Source: Strix aluco
Taxonomy: Eukaryota > Chordata > Aves > Strigiformes > Strigidae
DNA: 64,000 nucleotides
Assembly (NCBI RefSeq): GCF_031877795.1
Contig: NC_133934.1
Span: 105,464,610-105,528,609, forward strand
Reading direction: 5' to 3'
Below the pieces are notes generated by a model. The model saw only the letters and a list, made by a program, of their open reading frames with translations. It was not told the DNA's origin and did no database searches. Every line of letters starts with the position of its first letter. Position 1 is the first letter of the stretch. The translations under genes were made by a program, and so were the position numbers. This document shows, one piece after another, positions 51,001 to 59,209 of this stretch.

Positions 51001-54000
51001 CTGTTCTGCTAAAAATTCTGGGATTTCAAACTTTCCTTTTTCTTAGTCAAAACCAAGAGGAAATTCCCATCAAATGACAAAAACTGGTTTGGAGGATCTC
51101 AGAATTATCTTATTGAGGTGTTGATGTCATTTTGATTTTCCCATTTGGTTTTAAAGCACGGGTTTTGCATGTCTTAGGCGGCTGAGATTAAAATACAACA
51201 TTCAGAAGAAAGCCATAGATAATTCTGATTACACTTCCACTGGCCGGACGCAGTTTTTCCTGTGCAATTGAATCAGCTTTTTTTGATGGAAAATTTTCCA
51301 CCAGCTCTAGTCAAAATTGAGCTGCCAGCTGGCAAAGCTTCCGCTGTTTCCGGCATTTGCGTGGCCCTGCCGTGGGAAAGGGGATGCTGCAGGGCAGCGG
51401 GTTTAGTGGCAGTGGGCAGCACTGGGGCAGGCTGAGAGCTGGCCAAGGAGAAGGGCAGGGGAGCATGAGGCATGGGGGAAGATGTTTGGGACATCAAGGC
51501 AGAAGGGAGGGGAAAGGGAAAGGTGGTAAAAGCATCAGTGTAGAGGCACCTGGATAAAAAAGCATTGAGGAGAGTTTAAAAAGTTGCCCCCTTGATACTT
51601 GATGGAAAAATGTGTTCCTGGCTGAGGTCCCAGGTGGTGACAAAAACAGCTGTGCAGAGCCAAGCACTGCAAGCTGCTCTGGCTACATGGAAGGGTGTCA
51701 CTGCAGCCCCAAACCAAGGCAGATTTGCAAGCGCTGGCCCTTGGATTTTGCAGGAGTTCTCTCTGAAGCCAAGGGAGATAGAGAGGAGCTCTGCGGTGAG
51801 GGATGTAACTGTACTGGTTTATCCAGGGGAGAACAGGCAAGATCCCTCTCCTGGCCCCGGTGGGTCAAGCTGGCCCCTAGCAGCATGGAGGTGTTGGGGG
51901 GTGGCTGCCCCGCCACCCCGGTCTGTTGAGTGAAAATGAACTACAGGGGTTTGTGCTGAGGTTGGAGAGGGAGTGAGCCAGTCCCCTGCAGCTCTGCCTG
52001 CTGGGCTCTGGGAGTGAGACTGCCCGCCAGCATCCTGCTGACTGCAGGACTGAGCAAGCCCATGTGTCACGCAGGCATGGAGGAGCAGGTGGAGAGAGGA
52101 AGCTGTGCACTCCTGAGGGTCCTTGCTCAGGCCCCAGTGGATTTGCAGCCACCCATGGTCGAGGGGGTTACATATTGGCAGTATGAAAGTGTAAATCAGA
52201 CTGTTTATCATGCAGATGAGGTGATGTGTGGTGAAGCAGCCTGGCTCTAAACTCCCCTCTGACATGCACAGAATGTCTTCTGCTGGGAGAAGCTGGGATC
52301 ACAGCCGCTGGGGCCACCACCCCACCCACCCCACAGAGCTCCCTGCAGGGCCAGGCCAGCCAGGATCCCAAGAATGGCGCAGGTGGGCTGTCACCAGCAC
52401 TAGCAAGCCCTCTGCCTACCCTGCAGCTCTGCCCCCGTATGGCTTCGTTGCTGGGCAGTTCCCCTCTGCACAGGTAGAAGAGGCGAGCTTGCTTTGTCAG
52501 CTGAGAGCAGGACATCACTTCTCAGCATCAGTCTCGTGGTCCCCACGGCAGAGCTGGGGGTCTGCCCCAGTCCCCCAGTGCTCCCACTCCAGCCTGAGCT
52601 CCCCCACGGCTACGGGCGGTGGGGACAAGAGAGGGTTAAGCTGTCAGCTCTGTAATGTTAAACAGGTGTCAAAGGCACCTCCATATATCTGCAGATTGAA
52701 ATCAAATTCTTTGCAGTATAAAAAGATAAATTACCCAGGCGATTCCCGCCTCATCCCACTCATCAGGCCAGCGCCAGACGGCAAGCAATTTTTTTTTTTA
52801 ATGTGCTAACGACCTAATCAAGCAATCAAGTCGGAGAAGATTGCGGAGTGACCCCGAGCATCCATCTGCCAGTGAGACCCCGCCATTCATTTCCATTCTG
52901 CCGTGTACTTTCTGGGAAAGGGAGGGAAAAAAAATAGAAAAGAAAAAAAAATCCTAAACAAATTAACACCCAATTTTCTGTGAGTCTAATTAGTTAAATG
53001 AGGAGGTGTTTGGGGTGTCCGCGGGGAGGGAGGGGCTGCCTCTCGGAGAGGGGCCTGGTAACTCCATGGCATTAATTAGCGCAGGTCAATGGCGTGGTTC
53101 CCTGGGGACCAGCTGCTTTAATTTCCCGTGATATTTCAGTGCCTGAGGCCCATCGATTCAAACTGAAATTAACTTATTTTTCAATCAGGCCTGGGCTGCC
53201 CCTGGGGCTGACTCTTCCTTTGCCTCCTTCTGAATAGACCTCGAGCAATTTTTCATCTAAAGCTGATGCCTCTGCTCGGCAGGAAGGGAGGGGAGCAGGG
53301 GAGGGAGGAGGGTGAGGGAGACAAGAGGAATGGAAATCGGAGAGAGAGCGCTAATAGATTTCTGCGAGCATCCCCCCTCCACGATCGCCACCCGTCTCTC
53401 TGCTCACTGCCCCCCAGGTCACAGCTCAGAGATTATTCTGCCAATTTTCTGAGAAGATGAGGGGCTTTTCAAACTGGGAATTCAGGGAGAAGCACACAGA
53501 TCAGCTTCCCCCTTCTCCCGCCTCTCCCAAGCATCCGCCCCCATCCCAGCCCTCCCTGCAGGCACCGCTGCCCGCAGCCCTGTGCTGCAGCTCAGACACC
53601 CAGTAAATAATGAAAGAAAATCCCAGGCACGAGAGCCAAAAGCTGCTAGAAAAAGATGCCGTGATGGCAAATTAATTACATCCTGTAGAGAGGGATGGAA
53701 CCTGCTCTCACGCTTGGCCCTCGCTGCTCCTGCAAGGGAGGGAGGGAAGCTGCTGCATGGGGGAAGAGGGTGCAGTGCTTTTGGGATGAGCATGCATCTG
53801 CCTTCATCCTGCTGCACAAGCACACGTGTGTTCCCATGCGAGAAGGGGACTGACACACCTTCTCCCCCCAAAAAACCCACATCTGTCCTTGTTGCCCACC
53901 CCAGGTTTGGTTCCAGAACCGCCGGGCCAAATGGCGGAAGAGGGAGAAGTGCTGGGGCAGGAGCAGTGTGATGGCTGAGTACGGGCTGTACGGTGCCATG

Positions 54001-55481
54001 GTGCGTCACTCCATCCCGCTGCCCGAGTCCATCCTCAAGTCTGCCAAGGATGGCATCATGGAGTCCTGTGCCCCTTGGCTCCTGGGTAAGAGAGCATCCA
54101 CCTTCATGGGGGATGGCGAGTGGGTCAAGACAAAGTGGGGGGATGCGAGGAAGAAACCCGAGCCATGTCAAAAACACGGGTGGAGGGCAGTGGGACAAGG
54201 TCCCCCATCCCTGCCATCCTCCACCCCCCTATCCCCCAACAGCCCTCGTCAATAGGGTCTGACTGCTCATCCCAAATCCATGCTGGTCCTTGGATCCTGA
54301 CCTGCAGGATCTGTCTGGGGCAGGCATTTGCCCGCCATGCTCAGGCTGGTGTTAGCCTTCAGCTTCCGGGGTGTGAGCATCCCTCATGCCCAGCCCTGGA
54401 GCAGGGGCTCCGACCCTTGCCCAAGGCAGGTCATCCTGGTCTGTCACCCCCAGCCCCGTGATGCTGTGTAGAGTGCCAGGACCCACAAATTTGCTCTCTT
54501 TGCCCCAAGTCCTAGGGGGAACATGTTGCTCTCAGCACCTGGGGGAGCTGCATTTCTGCCTGGTTTCACTTGGTTTTCTGTGCAGACATGGAGGTAGCAG
54601 CTACCCTACCACGCTCCTGTTCTTTGCTTCCCACTTTCTGACTTTTCAAGCTGGTTCTGCCCCAAAGCTAGTGTCTGGCATCTTGACGATGGGCTGTCCT
54701 GTCCTTCTATCTGTGTGAAACTGAGAGAGGCAGAGGGGTGGGTTGTGTGAGGAATGGGTTGATACAGGAATAGGCAATGGGGGATCTCTCTTCCCAGCCT
54801 CGGTGAAGCTCAGGCAACTCTGCTGCTGTCTGAGACCCTCATCCCCATGCAGGGACAAGTTAGCTTTAGGTTCACAGATAGAAATGAAGGGGAGAATAAT
54901 TCTAGACCTTTGGGGGCAGCCCCAAGGCCACGAATGCTGGGGTCGGGTGGCCCCAGCCAGGCAGCTGCCTTGCCTGGGCTGCCCTCAGGCGGGGGCCAGA
55001 GCGAGTGGCTCACCGTGACTGCTGCGTGAAGCGAGGGTTTCTGCTTTTCCTTAATTCTGGCCTCTCTTTATCTTTGCTGTTTTCAGTTCAAGATGGCTTT
55101 CCCATGCCCAGGCGCTTTTCTAAACCCGAATACCAACAATTCTTTTTAGGGATGCACAAAAAGTCTCTGGAGGCAGCGGCTGAGGCGGGGAGGAAGACGG
55201 AGGTGGAGCGCCAGGCTCTGCCCAAGCTTGACAAGGGTGACAAAGAAGAGAGGGGCCCGGATCCCAAAACCACCATTTCCCAGGAGGAACTGAGAGAAAA
55301 CAGCATTGCTGCCCTCAGGGCCAAAGCTCAGGAGCACAGCACCAAAGTCCTGGGGACCATCGCCGGGGACACCCCAGCCCCGGGCAGGAAGCCAGAGATA
55401 GAGGAGGAGGCGGCAGCGACGGAGGATGAGAGACAGACGGAGAAGTTGAACTCGTCGCAGAAGGAGGAGAAGCTGATCTAG
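32607..55481 (+). CDS. VSX2: VSX2 (CHX10) visual system homeobox 2, five coding exons, 385 aa
   Basis: VSX2 is a nuclear paired-like homeodomain factor, largely a repressor, needed for retinal progenitor proliferation, neural-retina identity and bipolar cells. The CDS joins 32607-33042, 34342-34426, 37254-37377, 53905-54085 and 55150-55481. All introns are GT-AG, with phases 1, 2, 0 and 1, and the sum is 1158 nt. The protein has an octapeptide/eh1-like motif FGIQEILGL at about 53-61. A basic KKRKKRRHR stretch runs into the homeodomain (about 170-229) with R5, W48, Q50, N51 and R53 intact. The CVC domain follows from about 231 to 285, the OAR motif ([15 protein letters not shown]) lies near 324-338, and the tail is Glu-rich. 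The start MTGKAG and the segments [20 protein letters not shown] and [12 protein letters not shown] fit VSX2, not VSX1. Compared with the human protein as I remember it, the N-terminus carries an extra Ala/Pro/Gly tract. I see no frameshift or missing key residue. Confidence 0.97.
33043..34341 (+). other. VSX2: VSX2 intron 1
   Basis: This 1.3-kb GT-AG intron in phase 1 is extremely GC-rich. A T-rich simple repeat with a TTTTTTG unit occupies about 33803-33858. I see no further coding sequence; the long frames here are composition-driven. Confidence 0.9.
33803..33858 (+). repeat. T-rich simple repeat (TTTTTTG units) in VSX2 intron 1
   Basis: The run consists of T6-T8 blocks separated by single G bases, embedded in very GC-rich intron sequence. 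Confidence 0.85.
34342..34426 (+). CDS. VSX2: VSX2 coding exon 2
   Basis: This 85-nt exon follows the acceptor TCTCTCCGCAG and ends at CACAG|GTAAGC. It encodes [14 protein letters not shown] followed by the basic KKRKKRRHR run, which is the nuclear-localisation-type segment and the amino-terminal arm of the homeodomain. The Ser/Asp-rich part is a plausible casein-kinase-type phosphorylation target, which is inference from composition. It is entered in phase 1 and left in phase 2, with the final AG completed to arginine by the G of exon 3. Confidence 0.97.
34427..37253 (+). other. VSX2: VSX2 intron 2
   Basis: This 2.8-kb GT-AG intron in phase 2 has an AT-rich block (about 34650-34940) that stands out from the surrounding CpG island and resembles a conserved enhancer. 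A long antisense open frame enters it from 37884 but carries no recognisable domain. Confidence 0.9.
34650..34945. promoter_or_regulatory. VSX2: Candidate intronic enhancer in VSX2 intron 2
   Basis: Sequence switches abruptly from CpG island to AT-rich, with ATTTTATTTAATTTTT, AACGAATCATCAACC, GAAATAATCAAAACTG, CTATCAATGATTTAAATA and ATAAATAAATG. Such blocks in early introns of homeobox genes are often enhancers. There is no coding potential. Confidence 0.35.
37254..37377 (+). CDS. VSX2: VSX2 coding exon 3 (homeodomain, first part)
   Basis: This 124-nt exon is preceded by a good pyrimidine tract (TTTTACTCCCCTCAG) and ends ATACAG|GTAATC. It encodes [20 protein letters not shown] and onward to ELPEDRIQ, that is helices 1 and 2 and the start of helix 3. 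The intron falls in phase 0 between homeodomain positions 46 and 47, the conserved site in paired-class homeobox genes. The 16.5-kb intron 3 that follows is the largest in the gene. Confidence 0.97.
39700..40830 (-). mobile_element. Probable ancient CR1 remnant in VSX2 intron 3
   Basis: CTGCACACAGGGTGTGTTCTCACCAGTTT (about 40090-40120) resembles the antisense region encoding the CVQFW segment. AGGTCATTAATGAAAGTGTTTTC (near 40717) resembles another antisense landmark further upstream in the element. The order agrees with one minus-strand copy, but it is strongly eroded. Confidence 0.45.
41500..41830. promoter_or_regulatory. VSX2: Candidate intron 3 element with paired AATCGATTAA sites
   Basis: AATCGATTAA occurs exactly at 41658-41667 and at 41741-41750. 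The ATCGAT core fits ONECUT and CUX family binding. Nearby are TAAATTATCC, GAATTTATTAATATG and GATTTAGGATTA. Function is inferred. Confidence 0.35.
52640..53500. promoter_or_regulatory. VSX2: Candidate conserved region near the end of VSX2 intron 3
   Basis: The region holds AAAAAGATAAATTACCC, ACGACCTAATCAAGCAATCA, TCTAATTAGTTAAATG, ATTAATTAGCGCAGGTCAAT (with TAATTAGC at 53073-53080), CATCGATTCAAACTG and AAATTAACTTATTTTTCAAT. It is unique sequence about 0.4-1.3 kb before exon 4. Motif density and lack of repeats suggest constraint. Confidence 0.4.
53905..54085 (+). CDS. VSX2: VSX2 coding exon 4 (recognition helix and CVC domain)
   Basis: This 181-nt exon follows TTGCCCACCCCAG and ends CTCCTGG|GTAAGA. 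It opens with [15 protein letters not shown], the DNA-recognition helix with Q50 and N51. It continues with [20 protein letters not shown] through SCAPWLL, most of the CVC domain (named after CHX10, Vsx-1 and ceh-10). The last base is the first base of a glycine codon completed by exon 5. Confidence 0.97.
54086..55149 (+). other. VSX2: VSX2 intron 4
   Basis: This 1.06-kb phase-1 intron has a standard donor (GTAAGA) and two competing acceptors, at 55086 and 55149. Its 3' end is therefore uncertain if the extended isoform is used. I see nothing else of note in it. Confidence 0.85.
55087..55149 (+). CDS. VSX2: Possible alternative 5' extension of VSX2 exon 5 (21 codons)
   Basis: The bases up to 55086 read CTCTCTTTATCTTTGCTGTTTTCAG, a long pyrimidine tract followed by AG. 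Splicing there would add exactly 63 nt in frame without a stop, changing G276 into a valine-initiated insert that starts VQDGFPMP and ends YQQFFL before GMHKKS. The insert contains RRFS, which fits the basophilic kinase pattern R-R-x-S. The downstream acceptor has a weaker pyrimidine tract. Use of either site cannot be proven from genomic sequence alone. Confidence 0.5.
   Translation, partial: FKMAFPCPGAFLNPNTNNSF
55150..55481 (+). CDS. VSX2: VSX2 coding exon 5 with stop codon
   Basis: The acceptor is AATTCTTTTTAG|GGATGCAC and the frame runs to TAG at 55479-55481. It encodes the end of the CVC domain ([15 protein letters not shown]), a linker, the OAR motif near residues 324-338, and an acidic Glu-rich tail ending EEKLI. 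OAR motifs restrain activity or mediate contacts in paired-like factors. A second, stronger-looking acceptor lies 63 nt upstream at 55086 and keeps the frame open; it is listed separately. Confidence 0.95.
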
Positions 55482-55701
55482 GGGGGGAAGAGGAGATGGG
55501 AGCCAGCCCCGACAGACACTGTATCCTCCGGGGGCTGAGTTCCCCCTCAGACTGCCAGGCCCCGCCGTCTGCCCCTGCCTGGGGAGTGGGGCCCCGGTCT
55601 CTGCGTTTGGGGCTGTCTGGCAGGGGTGTCCCCCACCTGCTCCCCTCGAGCGTACCCCTGCCCCTCGCACCTCTACGCTGCCGGGTCTTCCTCACACCCC
55701 A

Positions 55702-55718
55702 CCCCCCCCCCCCCCCCC
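55702..55718 (+). repeat. VSX2: Poly-C run (17 C) in the VSX2 3' UTR
   Basis: This C homopolymer is about 220 nt after the stop codon. Poly-C runs in mRNA can bind KH-domain poly(rC)-binding proteins, and this one is also a likely length-polymorphic site. Confidence 0.85.
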
Positions 55719-56878
55719 TTCCTTTTGGGGCACCAGGAAGAGTCCCATCATCATCGCCACCTGAGAGGACACCGAAGCTCTGGGTCCCTCCGGCCTTGTG
55801 ACCAGCCCTGGGGCTTTCTCCTCCTGCTCCAGCCCCAGACCCCATCCACCATCTTGGAGCGAGCCTGTCCCCTGCTGCCATGCCCCTCCTCAGTGCACAT
55901 CTCTCCCCAGTGCTGCCTGGGCGCCTTCCCCTGGCGCCCCATCCCACCGTGCCCCAGGCAGACCCACTACCTTCCCCTGGTCATCACTTCTGCCTCTGGC
56001 CCAGGCTGCAGTGGGACAAGCCCATGGCAGTGTTAGCATGAAATGGTGACTCTCCATCCAGGGTGGTTTGCACCTTCCACCCATCTCTCCCCACCCGGCA
56101 CTGGGGTCTGCTGAGAAGGGGCTGCAGCTTCAGAGTGGTTGAGTTTTGCCTCCATTTGTCAGGGAGAGGCAGGTTTAGCCCACAGGCGTGACACCCTGGT
56201 CCCACCTGGCACCTCGAGGTGACCCCAGCCCATGTTGCTGGCTCCCGCAGAGCTGGCCACCACAGCCGGGTCTGACTCTGCCCCAAACACCAAAGCCCTG
56301 CACCCCTGTGGAGGAGCCAGACGGTGAATTTATTTACTGAATACGTTATTCCAGGCGAGACAACAGCATCTGCCCAATGTATTTATTGAATTAAGTTGGT
56401 CCAGCTCGCCCTCTGAGTGTTAAAGGGAATGACAGCCATGCACATCCACCCCCGATACACCCCATAGCGTGTACATACGTCTCCCAGCCAGCCCCACACG
56501 AGCACTTGCAGACCCACGCAGCCAAACCTGCTCCATGGTACCATCACCTTCCCATCCTGGTAAGGCGCTATTCCCCCCCGAAAGCTGTAGGACAGTGACG
56601 TCCAGGCAACCCTTTCTGTCCTGCTTTCAGCTGTGAGCACCCTTCCCCTGGAGCTACTGTTTTTGTTCCATCGAAGGTTAAGCCCCTCCATCCAGCCCCT
56701 GTTTGTCTTTGTCCCCCGGTTGTTTGACGTGTTAGATGATAGCCCATGGTGTGTAAATAATGTATATACAGTGAGAAAAGAATTCAGTATTGAGGTGTTT
56801 GAGATATGGAGCTGTAACAACTTCTAGTCATCCAGCATCTGTGATTTATGTGCCATTTTCTGTAAAGATATGAACAAG

Positions 56879-56884
56879 AATAAA
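56879..56884 (+). terminator. VSX2: Poly(A) signal AATAAA of VSX2
   Basis: A canonical AATAAA is followed within about 20-30 nt by GT-rich sequence (CTGTGTATGAG). A TGTAAA element of the CFIm type (UGUA) lies 18 nt upstream at 56861. It is the first good signal after the stop codon, giving a 3' UTR of about 1.4 kb. Confidence 0.75.
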
Positions 56885-57785
56885 ACTAAACAGGAATACT
56901 GTGTATGAGTCCGGTCACTGATGTTCAAGGAGGGTGAATTCAGTCAAAGCGGAGAGGGGGTTGGATGTCAGGCTGCAGTCAGAGGTGGGAGCTCCAAAGC
57001 AGCACAGAGGTCTGCACCTTCCTCCCCACCCAGGCATGGAGAAGATGGGGCTTGGGTGCTGCTCTCCCTTTGTGGTGAAAGACAAAGCTGAAAGGGGTGT
57101 GCTTGTACCTGGGGCAGAAGTTAGGCATCATGGCATACAACTGGTCAGAGAACAAGTCACTTCAGCATGCAGAACAGCCCTGGTGCTTTGGGTCACCCTG
57201 TATCACACCCACCCTGGTGTGAAGTAGCAGGCTGCCGGGCCCGGCCAGCCTGAGGAGTGGAGGTGGCAGCCAGACACTGCAAGTACAAGGGAGCTTGTTG
57301 AGAGGGAAGGGCACTGACAGGGATTTCCCCCAAAGCAAGCTCTGATTTGAGAGCAGCGGGAGCCCATCCTGAGTTATCAGAGAAGGAGCTGAGATTTGTC
57401 CACCTTGCTAAGGGCTTCTGGGAATGGTCTGATGGAAAAACCTGATTGTCTTACAGGGAAAAAAGGCTGAGGTAGAGTAAACATGCATAGGAAATGAAAG
57501 ACTTTGCTTGTGGAACAAGTCTGCTTGGTCTTGATTCTGTGGAGGGGCTGTAAGCCCACAGGACTGCATTTCCTTCGAGGGACGGAGCCCTCGTAGGTCC
57601 TCACCTAGCTCTGGGGACAGCTCTGCTACAAATCAGGTGTGTGGTCTGGGATGAGTGCACCTGCTGTCAAATAGTGCCTGTCTCCCATACTGGTGTCCAG
57701 CCTGTTCACCAAACATACCAGCCCTGCAGACCATGAGTAGTGTCACACTATGGAGAGGAGATCAAAGAGGAGATTGATCTCCTAA

Positions 57786-57810
57786 GTAGATCTCCAAAGA
57801 GGAGATCTAC
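57786..57810. repeat. Perfect 10-bp inverted repeat with 5-nt loop
   Basis: GTAGATCTCC, a 5-nt loop AAAGA, and GGAGATCTAC form a perfect hairpin. Further GGAGAT and GATCTCC copies lie just to the left, so alternative pairings are possible. Confidence 0.8.
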
Positions 57811-58398
57811 TAACCCCCTCATCTCTGCTGTTGTCCCATCAGTGTGCCTCGCTGAGAACAGCCCTGCTTGTAGGGAGAGCCTTCTGTTCTCTCTTGTGCC
57901 CCCTAGGAAGCGAAGGGAGCCTGGTCCATGCAATTAAGGAAACCTCCAAGCTCTGCCTTAAAAAGCACTACCTATGTAGGGCCTGAAGAAAAGGAAGGCA
58001 GGGAGACATCTTAGCTCTTCTACAGTGGGTGGTGAGAGGTCTCAGTGTGAGGAGATGGACTGCAGTGTTTCATGCCAAACCACCACCTCCTGCTCCACCA
58101 TGGCCACCCCGACCTGTCTGGAGTGTTTGTGAGGAGACAGAGCCCAGCCCAGCTTGCTGGAGGGGACAGCTCTGATGGTCCCCCAGCAGTGAGGTGGGAT
58201 GGGATGCAATATCCCCCTCCTGCAGCAGACAGCTGCAGGAGAAAAACCTTCCCTGGCCTACCAGAGACTGCACAGCCAGTGCTCTGCAAGGAATGGGCCT
58301 TAACACAAGGCTAGCATGGAGGCGACCCTAACTTTTCCAGATGAGCTGTCCCAGGCTGCCCTCATGGCCAGTGGAGGACCGGGGCGGGGGCTGCAGTC

Positions 58399-58413
58399 GG
58401 GGGGGGGGGGGGG
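58399..58413 (+). repeat. Poly-G run (15 G) upstream of the ACSS1-like gene
   Basis: This G homopolymer lies about 480 bp before the start codon, in otherwise G-rich sequence. Confidence 0.85.
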
Positions 58414-58893
58414 CTGTGGGGTGCAAAAGAGATGGGGATGAGTAGAGGGAGGTGACTAGGGGGAAAGCAGAGGTGTCTGGGGACGTAGCACAGCCCTGGG
58501 AGAGTGGGAGTGGGAGCAGACTGGTAGAATCTGGCTTGGGCATCTCAGCTCCTGTGGAGAGCACGGGCACCCGCTGAATCTGGCTCCCATTCAAGAGCAG
58601 GTGTCAGGACTCAGATTAGCATGAAGGTTATTTTCAGTCAAATATTTCTACAGGCCACCCCTTTCCCCTCCCTTAAAGGGATTGAATTTCTTTTTCTCTG
58701 TAGTGCTCTGGAAGAGAGGAGGAGAGGAATGAGGCAGGGAAGAAGGGGCGTCTGGGCTCCCTGTGCGGGAGAGCTCGTTCGCGTCTAGTCAGCCCCAGCT
58801 CCCACAGGGGCCCATCTTGGCCAGGCCAGGTGTCCTGAGCAGCTGTGAGGGCTCCAGGCACCCATCTTCACAGTGAGAGGCCGGCGTCCTGCA

Positions 58894-59209
58894 ATGATGG
58901 CCAGGCTGCTGGCCAGGTCTTGCTGCCCCAAAGCTCTTCCTCAGGCTTTCAGACGCCCCCTCGGGTCAGCGGCTGCCCAAGCTTGGAGCCACGGGCCCCT
59001 CACCGCCTACATGCCTGAAGCCATCGCCTTCCCCAGAACCAAGGACCACCAAGGCTTGTACAAGGTGTCGGTGGAGCAGGGGGATACCTTCTGGGGAGCG
59101 CTAGGGAGAAGCCGGCTTACCTGGATCACCCCCTTCCACTCTGTCCAGGACTGCGACCTGCGCCAGGGCAGGGTCTCCTGGTTCCTGGGTGGGCAGCTGA
59201 ACGTGGCAG
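58894..59209 (+). CDS. ACSS1-like: ACSS1-like exon 1 (presequence and AMP-synthetase N-terminal region)
   Basis: ATG codons at 58894 and 58897 are adjacent; the frame extends upstream only to a GTG. The exon encodes a likely mitochondrial presequence (about residues 1-30), then [23 protein letters not shown] and [10 protein letters not shown], matching the N-terminal acetyl-CoA synthetase region. The donor is GGCAG|GTAAGG, phase 1. An upstream non-coding exon cannot be excluded. Confidence 0.88.

Larger units (their letters stand above)
37378..53904 (+). other. VSX2: VSX2 intron 3 (16.5 kb)
   Basis: This phase-0 intron between the two homeodomain exons has no supported internal gene. It holds a decayed CR1-like stretch at about 39.7-40.8 kb, a block with two identical AATCGATTAA sites at 41.65-41.75 kb, a short GT-rich tract near 48.64-48.70 kb, and a candidate conserved block at 52.64-53.5 kb. 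Between 42.0 and 52.6 kb I see ordinary unique sequence with only short open frames. Confidence 0.9.
55482..56905 (+). other. VSX2: VSX2 3' untranslated region
   Basis: The segment runs from the stop codon to the predicted cleavage site just beyond the AATAAA at 56879. It contains a C17 run (55702-55718) and an AU-rich stretch with TATTTATTGA near 56380. TGTAAATA and TGTATATA lie one base apart at 56752-56768 and fit the Pumilio-site pattern. A miR-9 seed match ACCAAAG is at 56289. The exact end is inferred from the poly(A) signal. Confidence 0.7.
56906..58893. other. VSX2-ACSS intergenic interval
   Basis: About 2 kb separates the VSX2 poly(A) signal from the ACSS1-like start codon. The ACSS promoter should lie here, yet I see no CpG island and no convincing TATA box. 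It contains a G15 run (58399-58413) and a perfect 10-bp inverted repeat at 57786-57810. No supported gene. Confidence 0.6.

Noticed and set aside
51592-52809. Cluster of overlapping open frames of 91-193 codons in intron 3
   Set aside because: Frames on both strands overlap, carry no domains, and lie inside an intron; they look like chance.
53482-54198. 238-codon minus-strand frame opposite VSX2 exon 4
   Set aside because: It is antisense to a conserved exon whose codon bias suppresses antisense stops; the predicted protein is Pro/Leu-rich without a known fold.
55005-55149. The open frame upstream of VSX2 exon 5 as a separate gene start (ATG at 55005)
   Set aside because: Only the part from 55087 is plausible, as an alternative exon extension; upstream of it lies the pyrimidine tract of the acceptor.
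32607-55481. Identification as VSX1 because an ACSS1-type gene is next door
   Set aside because: The N-terminus MTGKAG, the [20 protein letters not shown] segment, the [15 protein letters not shown] linker and the C-terminal OAR motif fit VSX2; VSX1 differs in all of these.
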